Assembly: GCA_050942695.1 (NCBI GenBank)
Contig: JBMNNU010000162.1
Location: 1-7,189 of the forward strand
Length of the DNA: 7,189 nt
Direction: 5' to 3'
Source of the DNA: JBMNNU01 sp050942695
GTDB taxonomy: Bacteria; Chloroflexota; UBA6077
Both the position numbers and the translations under genes were made by a program. Under the pieces are notes generated by a model. That model saw only the letters and a program-made list of their open reading frames with translations. It was not told where the DNA came from and ran no database searches. Positions 1 to 6,212 of this stretch are shown one piece after another. Each line of letters starts with the position of its first letter. Position 1 is the first letter of the stretch.

Positions 1-315
1 GTCTGCGAGATGCTGCATCTCTACTACTTTTTCCGGCCATTCGTTGATTGGCCAGAGATTCCAGTCGAGCGGGAAGCCGTGCAACGCGAGCACGTCCACC
101 CGTTCCAGCACGCCTTGGCGTCTCATCAGGTCGACAAACCCAGGGTCCAGGGGCGATAGTCCGCCCAACACCTGCGTTAAACTGGGGGCCTCTTTCCTGA
201 CTTCGTTAGATGCATAGTGCACCATGGTAGAGAAAGCATCCCAGTTAGGATCGATAGTATAATCCCAGTGGGAGAGGTTGTTTGGTTCGTTCCAGAACTG
301 TATAGCTTCGATCAA
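1..315 (-). CDS. Glycoside-hydrolase-like protein (clan GH-A type, beta-xylosidase-like), N-terminal part
   Basis: The first 105 residues are visible; the rest lies beyond the left edge. The protein opens with WNEPNN (residues 8-13), the Asn-Glu-Pro signature of clan GH-A TIM-barrel glycosidases, where the Glu (E10) is the usual acid/base. LALHGFPLDWN (residues 77-86) reads like the next barrel strand with a conserved His. The nucleophile Glu would be off-window. The frame is closed by a stop at 367-369, and no ATG or GTG lies between it and the NEP motif. The best start is TTG at 313-315, with AGGAG six bases upstream. Starting there leaves only a few residues before the acid/base strand, so the early barrel strands appear to be missing. 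I recall similar short proteins annotated as beta-xylosidase, but substrate and activity are unproven; it could be a degenerate or non-enzymatic barrel. It is divergent from the hydrolase gene at 422. Confidence 0.72.
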   Translation of the reverse strand, partial: MIEAIQFWNEPNNLSHWDYTIDPNWDAFSTMVHYASNEVRKEAPSLTQVLGGLSPLDPGFVDLMRRQGVLERVDVLALHGFPLDWNLWPINEWPEKVVEMQHLAD

Positions 316-321
316 TCTCAG

Positions 322-326
322 CTCCT
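322..326 (-). promoter_or_regulatory. Ribosome binding site deciding the TTG start of the glycosidase-like gene
   Basis: AGGAG on the minus strand lies six bases before the TTG at 313-315. It is the only good ribosome binding site near the beginning of this frame, and no ATG or GTG is available upstream of the conserved NEP motif. This supports a TTG start, though a frameshift or sequencing error further upstream cannot be excluded. Confidence 0.5.
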
Positions 327-335
327 GTGGATTGG

Positions 336-364
336 TTGCCCAACGAGAAGACCGGGGGTATATT
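336..364 (+). promoter_or_regulatory. Candidate sigma70-like promoter for the MBL hydrolase / methyltransferase pair
   Basis: TTGCCC (336-341, four of six matches to TTGACA) and TATATT (359-364, five of six to TATAAT) are separated by 17 bases. Transcription would begin near 371, about 50 bases before the GTG start at 422. The AT-rich core at 359-368 also reads as a possible -10 region on the minus strand, so the divergent glycosidase-like gene could share this short regulatory stretch. This rests on pattern matching only. Confidence 0.4.
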
Positions 365-421
365 TATCCTACTTCTTCTTACCTGCGCCAGGCAAATCCC
401 GTGCCATATTGTGAAGGAACC

Positions 422-1225
422 GTGCAAGTTTGGTCTTTAAGCAGCGGAAGCTCTGGTAACTGTTATCTCATCAAAGAACGTGATAGCCTTATTCTGGTAG
501 AAGCCGGGCTAGGCGTTAGACGCGTTATCCAAGAATTGCAGCAGTTAGGACTCGGCGGCAGCCATGTCGACGGTATTGTGGTGAGCCACGAGCATTCGGA
601 TCACGTTTCTTCGGCGACAGCTTTAGCAAAACGTTTTAGATCGCCACTGATCTGCACAGGTGGGACCTGGCGATCGCTAGCAAGCAAAGCGCACGCCGTC
701 GAGTGGACCTGCATCACAAGGGGCAGGCCGGTACAGGTAGGAAGCCTGTTGATTGAGGGGTTTCCTATCCCACATGATGCCAACGAGCCGGTGGGATTTT
801 CGATCCAATCCGATAGCGCCAAGGTCTGTTTAGCCACCGACATGGGCTTTGCCACTGAGGAAGCAGTAGAAAGGGCCAGCAATGCCGACCTGGTGATCCT
901 GGAGGCCAATCACGACCTGGATATGCTCAAACAGGGTCCATATCCTGCCCATCTCAAGGCTCGAATATTGGGGGATCGTGGGCACCTCTCCAATATCGAC
1001 GCGGCAAAGACGATTCTCAAAACGGTTCGAGGTCGCCCACGCCTTTACTGGTTAGCACATCTAAGCAATACCAACAATTCGCCGGGAGTAGCCTTCAAGA
1101 CGGTCAAGGAATTTCTTCGGCGAGAAGGGTTAGACCATTTGATGGTAGAAGTGGCGCTCCGAAATAGAAGGAGCCTGTTCTGGGATTCTAAAGTTGCACC
1201 CGCGCAGCTACCCCTCTTTGGTTGA
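422..1225 (+). CDS. MBL-fold metallo-hydrolase, WalJ/YycJ type
   Basis: A 267-residue metallo-beta-lactamase-fold hydrolase, complete and close to the family's usual length. The N-terminus carries the SLSSGSSGNCYLI strand-loop typical of the YycJ/WalJ subgroup (residues 5-17). Metal ligands appear in order: HEHSDH (56-61, the HxHxDH motif), PHDA (H118), ATDMG (D140) and HLSN (H213); EANHD (161-165) and GHLSN (187-191) are further subgroup motifs. It is expected to be a cytosolic, probably di-metal phosphodiesterase- or nuclease-like enzyme. In Firmicutes the relative sits with walRK and has been tied to DNA and cell-wall maintenance, but no walRK genes are visible here, so I give no symbol. 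GTG at 422 is chosen because it lies just before the conserved first strand and follows an AAGGA, although the spacing of three to four bases is short. The frame is open back to a TTG at 278, but that would overlap the divergent gene and adds no conserved sequence. It is followed 11 bases on by the methyltransferase, likely in one operon. Confidence 0.88.
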   Translation: MQVWSLSSGSSGNCYLIKERDSLILVEAGLGVRRVIQELQQLGLGGSHVDGIVVSHEHSDHVSSATALAKRFRSPLICTGGTWRSLASKAHAVEWTCITRGRPVQVGSLLIEGFPIPHDANEPVGFSIQSDSAKVCLATDMGFATEEAVERASNADLVILEANHDLDMLKQGPYPAHLKARILGDRGHLSNIDAAKTILKTVRGRPRLYWLAHLSNTNNSPGVAFKTVKEFLRREGLDHLMVEVALRNRRSLFWDSKVAPAQLPLFG

Positions 1226-1236
1226 AAGGAATAACG

Positions 1237-1923
1237 ATGGCAAATCGGCGTTGGTTGATCCCAATAGGTGTTATTGCCGGAGCGATCCTATACGGAGTTA
1301 TCAGAAGGGGCAGTCTCAAGCAGCTTACTGCGAGCAACATGCAGTTCTCCGGCTTGTCTGCCGAACTTTACGATTTCCTGTCTGCCACATTCCTGGGTGA
1401 TTTATACGACCGCATAGCTCGGGAGATATTGGTTGCCTGTAGCAAGGGTGATCTGCTTGACGTCGGTTGTGGTCCGGGACATCTAGCCTGCCGATTGGCG
1501 ATGGCAGGGCCAGACTTACGGATTACTGGGATCGATATCTCTCCGGCGATGATCGAGCTAGCAGCCCGGCATGCCGAGGAAGCCGGCCTGGGAGAACGTT
1601 TGCGTTTTCAACTAGGCGATGTTGAATCGTTACCCTTCCCTGACGAGCAGTTCGACCTTGTCGTGAGCACCCTATCCCTCCACCACTGGCAGCATCCGTC
1701 GAAAGGCCTGCAGGAGATTTTCAGGGTGTTGAAGCCTGGAGGCCAGGCTCGGATCTTAGATCTCCCAGACTGGGTTCGCCAAAACATCCATGGTTATGGC
1801 GACGGCCGAGGTTTGGCGCAGCTTGCGGCGGCTAGTCCCTTTGGGCGTGGGGTGGTAGCGGTCTTTCGGTGGCCCGGAAGGCTTCCAACTATGCGCTGCC
1901 TCTGGCTTCGGCGGGAGGGATGA
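1237..1923 (+). CDS. Membrane-anchored class I SAM-dependent methyltransferase
   Basis: A 228-residue protein with a Methyltransf_11/UbiE-like fold. Motif I is LLDVGCGPGHL (73-83), the SAM-binding glycine loop. The acidic residue ending strand 2 is D100 in ITGIDIS; motif II is GDVESLPFPDEQFDLVVS (127-144), followed by the SLHHW segment and post-motif LKPGG (165-169). Residues 6-22 are a hydrophobic stretch followed by RR, which looks like a single membrane anchor with the catalytic domain in the cytosol. The substrate is unknown; a lipid or quinone-like substrate would fit a membrane position but is only an inference. ATG at 1237 is preceded by AAGGA with six bases spacing. An in-frame TTG at 1222 overlaps the upstream stop but has no comparable site. 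The gene lies 11 bases after the MBL hydrolase and is probably cotranscribed with it. The C-terminal tail (about 180-228) is Arg- and Gly-rich but in frame, with no sign of a frameshift. Confidence 0.85.
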   Translation: MANRRWLIPIGVIAGAILYGVIRRGSLKQLTASNMQFSGLSAELYDFLSATFLGDLYDRIAREILVACSKGDLLDVGCGPGHLACRLAMAGPDLRITGIDISPAMIELAARHAEEAGLGERLRFQLGDVESLPFPDEQFDLVVSTLSLHHWQHPSKGLQEIFRVLKPGGQARILDLPDWVRQNIHGYGDGRGLAQLAAASPFGRGVVAVFRWPGRLPTMRCLWLRREG

Positions 1924-1933
1924 TCCATTAAAA

Positions 1934-1963
1934 TTGACACTGTTGATCTGTGTCCGTTAAGAT
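1934..1963 (+). promoter_or_regulatory. Candidate promoter for alaS
   Basis: A perfect TTGACA (1934-1939) is followed after 18 bases by TAAGAT (1958-1963, four of six matches to TATAAT). Initiation near 1970 would leave a leader of about 25 bases before the GTG at 1995. It would also exclude the alternative in-frame GTG at 1950, which lies between the two boxes. The gap is too short for a T-box leader and I see none. Confidence 0.5.
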
Positions 1964-1982
1964 TTCTGAGATTCCGGCGTTT

Positions 1983-1988
1983 AGGGGG
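1983..1988 (+). promoter_or_regulatory. Ribosome binding site deciding the alaS start
   Basis: AGGGGG lies six bases before GTG at 1995. The competing in-frame GTG at 1950 has no purine-rich site in front of it. The protein from 1995 begins MTGDEVRKAFLDFF, matching the usual AlaRS N-terminus, so 1995 is preferred. Confidence 0.6.
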
Positions 1989-1994
1989 TATCGC

Positions 1995-4619
1995 GTGACT
2001 GGAGACGAGGTTCGCAAGGCTTTTCTTGATTTCTTTGCATCTAAAGGGCATCTGATCATGCCCAGTTCGAGCCTGGTTCCTCGGGATGACCCTACCGTGC
2101 TTCTCACCACTGCTGGAATGCAGCAGATGATCCCCTTCATGGTGGGGCGCCAGGTCCCCCCCCATCCGAGGCTAGCCTCGTGTCAGAAGTGTTTTCGGAC
2201 CACCGACATCGACAGTGTCGGTAACCCACGTAACCTGACCTTCTTCGAGATGCTGGGCAACTTCTCTATTGGTGACTATTTCAAGAAAGAGGCTATCCAG
2301 TACGCCTGGGAACTCTCTCTCGATTGGCTCAAGCTACCTAAAGAAAAGATCTACATCACCGTTCACCCTACCGATGATGAAGCCAAGGGGTACTGGCTGG
2401 AGATCGGGGTTCCAGAGGATCGAATATTCTATCTCGAGGACAACTTCTGGGGACCGCCGGGCGACTCTGGCCCATGTGGCCCGGATTCCGAGCTATTCCT
2501 CGATATGGGGCCGGAGATGGGCTGCGGGCTGCCTGATTGCGCACCGGGATGTGATTGCAATCGCTACCTGGAGTACTGGAACCTGGTGTTCATGCAGTAC
2601 TATCAGGATGTCGATGGGACTCGCACCCCGTTGCCCAGAAAGAATATCGACACTGGCCTCGGATTGGAGCGGATGTCGGCTATTAAACAGGGTGTCAAGA
2701 CTGTATATGAGACAGACCTGTTCAGGCCGGTGTTGGATGAGGCTGCAAGCATTTCCCGACAAGCTTACGGGAAAGACGAAAAGAAGGATTTCTCTTTGCG
2801 GGTTATCGCCGATCACGGGCGAGCGATGACCTTCCTGACGGCTGATGGGGTGTTGCCTTCTAACGAAGGCCGTGGTTACGTCTTGAGGCGTGTGCTGAGG
2901 AGAGCGGTTCGCCACGGCAGGTTGCTAGGTATCGACCGGCCCTTCCTGACCGGCATCGTGGACGTTGTGGTAGACCAGATGGCGGGGTCTTATCCAGAGC
3001 TGAAAGAGCGGCACCAGTTCGTTCGCAGGGTGGTCGCACAGGAGGAGGAAAGGTTCATCCGGACACTTCAGACCGGGTTAGGGCTGTTGGACAGGTGGAT
3101 AGCCGAGACTAAAGAAGCAGGGTTAACTGCCCTTCCTGGGGATCTGATGTTCCGGTTGTACGATACCTACGGGTTTCCTCGCGAGCTGAGCGCTGAGATC
3201 GCCAGGGAGGCCGGGCTGTCGGTGGATAATGACGGCTTCCAAGAATCCATGGAGCGGCAACGCCAGTTGAGTCGGTCCTCGGCCAAATTCGGTCGTGTGC
3301 TGGAAGTCAAGGACTCTGGGGTTACCGTTGATGAGGTTGAAGAGACCCGATTCGTCGGTTACGAAGAGCTGGAAACCGAGTCGCAGATCGTCGGACTGTT
3401 AGAGGGCGGAAAATGGGTGTCCAGGATTAACCAGGGAGCGGATGCGATAGTGCTTCTCGATAGAACGCCCTTCTACGCCGAGTCCGGCGGACAGGTTGGC
3501 GATACCGGCATCATCTCGACGGCCGATGGGCGATTCGAAGTTCGGGATACCCAACACGACGACGCCGGACGAATTCTACATCTGGGGACAGTGGTAGATG
3601 GCTTCCTGGAGCTTTCATCAACCGCTTTAGGGAGCATAGATCGCGACCGGAGGCTGGATATCGCTCGGCACCACACACTTACTCATCTGTTGCACAAAGC
3701 GCTTCGAGATAGATTGGGAACCCATGTAGCCCAGGCTGGATCGCTGGTTTCTCCAGAAGTAGCCCGTTTCGACTTTACTCACGACGCGGCATTGACGGCG
3801 GATGACCTTCGGGCAGTTGAGGCGGAGGTCAACGGAAGAATCCTGGCAAATATCCCGGTGTTGGTGACAACGCGCAGCTTCGAAGAAGCCAGGAACGTTG
3901 GGGCTATTGCGCTGTTCACTGAGAAATATGGGGATCTGGTCAGGACCGTAGGTATCGGCGATTATAGCCTTGAGCTATGTGGAGGGACTCACGTTTCCAG
4001 TACCGGTATTCTGGGTATCGCTCAGATAGTAAGCGAGGGAAGCGTCGCGGCCGGGGTCCGGAGGATCGAGATAGTAGCCGGAAGAGCTGCACTCAAGGTT
4101 ATTCGCTCCCGGTCAGATGAACTGGACCTGATTGCAACCGAGTTGGGGACTGTGCCGGAAATGGCGGCCGAACGGGTTAAGTCTGCCCTGGAGGAGCTGC
4201 AGTCTGCTAGAAAAGAGGTTGCGAGGCTCAGTTCGCGAATCGCGAGAATGGAAGCGGAAGCTCTGTTGGCGAAGGTGAGTGAGGTAGCCGGCACCAAGGT
4301 GGTAGCAGCGGCTGTGGAAGTGCAGAGCGTAGACGCAATGCGCGAAATGGTCGACTGGCTGCGACCTCGGGTACAACCTGCTGTGATCGTGCTGGGTGCA
4401 GTTCTGAACGACCGGCCTAGCTTCGTGGCGAGCGTCAGTAAAGAGCTGATTACCCCCAAATTCGACGCTGTTAAGCTGGTCAAGCAGGTTGCCGCCCAAA
4501 CGGGTGGAGGAGGCGGTGGAAGGCCGGAGATGGCCCAAGCCGGCGGGAAAGACGCGCGCCAGATGCGACCAGCCCTGGATAGTGTGCCGAGGCTGGTAGA
4601 ACAAGCTCTTGGCGGCTAG
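1995..4619 (+). CDS. alaS: Alanine--tRNA ligase (AlaRS)
   Basis: Cytosolic class II synthetase that activates alanine with ATP, charges tRNA-Ala, and hydrolyses Ser- or Gly-mischarged tRNA. From GTG 1995 it has 874 residues, the normal full length. The class II core includes TTAGMQQMIPF (38-48), CQKCFRTTDIDSVG (63-76) and FFEMLGNFSIGDYF (83-96). IDTGLGLERM (218-227) and SNEGRGYVLRR (289-299) complete the catalytic and tRNA-recognition region. The editing domain has the zinc ligands HHTLTH (H560, H564) and CGGTH (C662, H666). Residues about 705-760 form the helical coiled coil, and the C-Ala domain ends with the usual Gly-rich GGGGGGRPEMAQAGG (837-851). A cysteine cluster CX4CX3CXC at 177-188, just before RYLEYWNLVF, is a lineage variant absent from E. 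coli AlaRS. All key residues are present. The gene has its own candidate promoter, 71 bases after the methyltransferase, and sits in the same orientation as all following genes. Confidence 0.98.
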   Translation: MTGDEVRKAFLDFFASKGHLIMPSSSLVPRDDPTVLLTTAGMQQMIPFMVGRQVPPHPRLASCQKCFRTTDIDSVGNPRNLTFFEMLGNFSIGDYFKKEAIQYAWELSLDWLKLPKEKIYITVHPTDDEAKGYWLEIGVPEDRIFYLEDNFWGPPGDSGPCGPDSELFLDMGPEMGCGLPDCAPGCDCNRYLEYWNLVFMQYYQDVDGTRTPLPRKNIDTGLGLERMSAIKQGVKTVYETDLFRPVLDEAASISRQAYGKDEKKDFSLRVIADHGRAMTFLTADGVLPSNEGRGYVLRRVLRRAVRHGRLLGIDRPFLTGIVDVVVDQMAGSYPELKERHQFVRRVVAQEEERFIRTLQTGLGLLDRWIAETKEAGLTALPGDLMFRLYDTYGFPRELSAEIAREAGLSVDNDGFQESMERQRQLSRSSAKFGRVLEVKDSGVTVDEVEETRFVGYEELETESQIVGLLEGGKWVSRINQGADAIVLLDRTPFYAESGGQVGDTGIISTADGRFEVRDTQHDDAGRILHLGTVVDGFLELSSTALGSIDRDRRLDIARHHTLTHLLHKALRDRLGTHVAQAGSLVSPEVARFDFTHDAALTADDLRAVEAEVNGRILANIPVLVTTRSFEEARNVGAIALFTEKYGDLVRTVGIGDYSLELCGGTHVSSTGILGIAQIVSEGSVAAGVRRIEIVAGRAALKVIRSRSDELDLIATELGTVPEMAAERVKSALEELQSARKEVARLSSRIARMEAEALLAKVSEVAGTKVVAAAVEVQSVDAMREMVDWLRPRVQPAVIVLGAVLNDRPSFVASVSKELITPKFDAVKLVKQVAAQTGGGGGGRPEMAQAGGKDARQMRPALDSVPRLVEQALGG

Positions 4620-4639
4620 CGCTTCGCCAAAAGACGATA

Positions 4640-4674
4640 TTGACCACACAGCACAGGGTGCGTTCCTCTATAAT
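4640..4674 (+). promoter_or_regulatory. Promoter of the baseplate-J-like / ruvX / mltG operon
   Basis: A perfect TATAAT at 4669-4674 lies in the 96-base gap after alaS, with a predicted start of transcription near 4681. The -35 element is unclear. TTGACC at 4640-4645 is a good hexamer, but its 23-base spacing is too long for standard sigma70. At normal spacing only a poor match exists (CACACA at 4645-4650, 18 bases, three of six). The promoter may therefore need an activator, or use a different -35 preference. The downstream gene starts 41 bases after the -10 box. Confidence 0.55.
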
Positions 4675-4676
4675 AC

Positions 4677-4696
4677 GCCGCTCACAACCGAGCGGC
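4677..4696 (+). repeat. Perfect 7-bp inverted repeat across the predicted transcription start
   Basis: GCCGCTC (4677-4683) and GAGCGGC (4690-4696) form a perfect dyad with a six-base centre ACAACC. It begins two bases after the TATAAT box and covers the likely start site near 4681. It is either a protein-binding operator or a hairpin at the 5' end of the mRNA. It ends 19 bases before the ATG at 4716 and leaves the AGGA ribosome binding site (4705-4708) free. No T-run follows, so it is not an intrinsic terminator for alaS. Confidence 0.6.
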
Positions 4697-4715
4697 AGGA
4701 TGCGAGGAAGGGCGG

Positions 4716-6212
4716 ATGCCACGTTGGGGAATCGATCCCATCACCATTGAGCGCTCCGATACCCTCCAGAGTGTATTAGGCAAACTAGAAACATCTGCGA
4801 ACAGCGTGCCAATTCTGGTGTTGGCTTCGGGTTGCCGGATTGGTGACAACGTCCTTCTCTATCAACTGATCGCAAGGTTCTCAAAACGTATTGGACTACC
4901 AGTCGCGATTATCGCCTCGAACCCTTACTGGCGCAGGCTGGCTAGAGAACATGGGATCTACGCCTTCAGCTCATTGGGAGCGCTGAAGCGCGCGAGAGGA
5001 AAATCCCCGGTTTCCTGGCTGGAGAAACTTGCGGACTATATGATCTTCTCCATGCGCCCTAACTTTTCCAAACAGGGTTGGGTTATAGTTGCGCTAACTA
5101 GCCTGGTACTGGTAGTCTTAGCTTATCTTTTCATCCCGCAGATGACGGTGACGGTTAGGGTACCATCCAAGACTATCGCAAGCGAATTTGAGATGAGAGT
5201 TGATGTAGGATTAGCCGTCCCAGACCCGTCTGAACCCATCATTCCCGGTAGATTAATGGAGCACCGCTTTACCGTCTCCGATTTCGTGTATAGCACGGGG
5301 GATGTGAAGGTAGGAAAGTCTCGGGCAATGGGTGAAGTCACCATTTCGAGCGACGACCCAAGCGTAGTAACTATCCCTTCCGGAACGATTCTCATGACCT
5401 CTTCTGGTTTGAGGTTTCGTACGATCGAAGATGCGAATCTAGCGGCGGTTGCTCAACCTACCAGCACCACAGCTACCGGTGGCTCTCAACCTACTTCGAC
5501 CCCATCAGGAGCGATCAAGGTTCCGGTGGAAGCGGTGGAGGTTGGCGAGGCCGGCAACGTGCCTGCCAGGGCCATCAACCGGATAGAGGGAGATGAATAC
5601 CGGAACGTAACGGTAATCAACGAGCAGCCTTTGACCGGAGGATCAGATAGTAGAGCCAGGACGATCTCGATCGATGATCGCAACAGGTTGAAGGAAGCTC
5701 TATTCCAGAAAGCTCAGTCGCAGTCGCTCGCTGAATTGACGGTACGAGTTAGGCAAACAGAGTCGCTTGTTCCCCATTCTCTGCAGGTTAAGATAGAGGG
5801 TGAGGAGTTCGATAAAGGGATAGATGAAGAGGGGGACAGACTAAGAGGTACTGTTTATGTGGCGGCGAGTGGTATAGCCTTTGCCAATCAGGATTTCAAT
5901 TCCGTTGCCGAGCGTGAATGGAACAAGGGTGTGCCGGAGGAATTCGAGGCTTTGTCCAGTCCGCTCAATATCTCCCCACCTGAGGTGCTCGAAGCAGGCG
6001 CGCGTACCGCCAAACTCAAGGCCAAGGTAAGCGGTCGAGCCGAGGCAGTGTTGGATACGGACCAGATAGTAGAGATGATGCGAGGGCTGTCGACTCACGA
6101 AGCCGCAGAAAAGATAGCCTCGATGCAAGGCTCTCTCAAACTTGAGAAGGCTGAAATCTGGCCGGGTTGGGCCCAGAGAGCTTACAGAGTAGAGGTCCGA
6201 ACCGTACATTGA
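4716..6212 (+). CDS. Membrane-anchored baseplate J/gp47-like protein
   Basis: A 498-residue protein of unknown function. Residues 1-105 form a soluble alpha/beta domain with alternating hydrophobic strands and helices (VPILVLASGCRIGDN, then LPVAIIASNPYWRRLAREHG), possibly Rossmann-like. One strong membrane helix spans about 121-141. Positively charged residues before it (R114, K119) suggest the N-terminal domain is cytoplasmic and the larger C-terminal part is outside the membrane. The outer region resembles the Baseplate_J family: GEVTISSDDPSVVTIPSGTI (206-225), LRFRTIED (232-239), and VPVEAVEVGEAGNVPARAIN (269-288) followed by a TGGSD turn. A Pro/Thr/Ser/Gly linker lies at about 247-265. 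The ATG at 4716 has AGGA seven bases upstream. There are no phage genes around it. The stop overlaps the TTG start of ruvX, so the two are translationally coupled. Family recall suggests similar genes near ruvX in Chloroflexota. A cell-envelope assembly or sensing role is only a guess. Confidence 0.75.
   Translation: MPRWGIDPITIERSDTLQSVLGKLETSANSVPILVLASGCRIGDNVLLYQLIARFSKRIGLPVAIIASNPYWRRLAREHGIYAFSSLGALKRARGKSPVSWLEKLADYMIFSMRPNFSKQGWVIVALTSLVLVVLAYLFIPQMTVTVRVPSKTIASEFEMRVDVGLAVPDPSEPIIPGRLMEHRFTVSDFVYSTGDVKVGKSRAMGEVTISSDDPSVVTIPSGTILMTSSGLRFRTIEDANLAAVAQPTSTTATGGSQPTSTPSGAIKVPVEAVEVGEAGNVPARAINRIEGDEYRNVTVINEQPLTGGSDSRARTISIDDRNRLKEALFQKAQSQSLAELTVRVRQTESLVPHSLQVKIEGEEFDKGIDEEGDRLRGTVYVAASGIAFANQDFNSVAEREWNKGVPEEFEALSSPLNISPPEVLEAGARTAKLKAKVSGRAEAVLDTDQIVEMMRGLSTHEAAEKIASMQGSLKLEKAEIWPGWAQRAYRVEVRTVH

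Noticed and set aside
278..421. N-terminal extension of the MBL hydrolase from a TTG at 278
   Set aside because: It overlaps the divergent glycosidase-like gene, adds 48 residues with no family similarity, and the conserved first strand begins right after the GTG at 422.
1794..2165. Minus-strand open frame of 123 residues spanning the methyltransferase end and alaS start
   Set aside because: It lies opposite two well-supported genes, has no recognisable domain, and spans their promoter region; it is a shadow frame.
4501..4550. Run of Gly codons near the alaS 3' end as a possible repeat or insertion
   Set aside because: The Gly-rich segment before RPEMAQAGG is a normal feature of the AlaRS C-terminal domain.
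4609..4630. Inverted repeat TTGGCG...CGCCAA around the alaS stop codon as a terminator
   Set aside because: The stem is only six base pairs with a ten-base loop, and it is followed by AAAAG, not a T-run, on the plus strand.
4022..4649. Two overlapping minus-strand open frames opposite the 3' end of alaS
   Set aside because: Their Ser/Thr/Arg-rich compositions are typical of antisense shadows of a GC-rich coding region, and alaS itself is intact.
4716..6212. Prophage or contractile injection system locus
   Set aside because: Only one gene resembles a tail component, it has a membrane helix, and both neighbours are housekeeping genes; there is no integrase, sheath, tube or spike gene.
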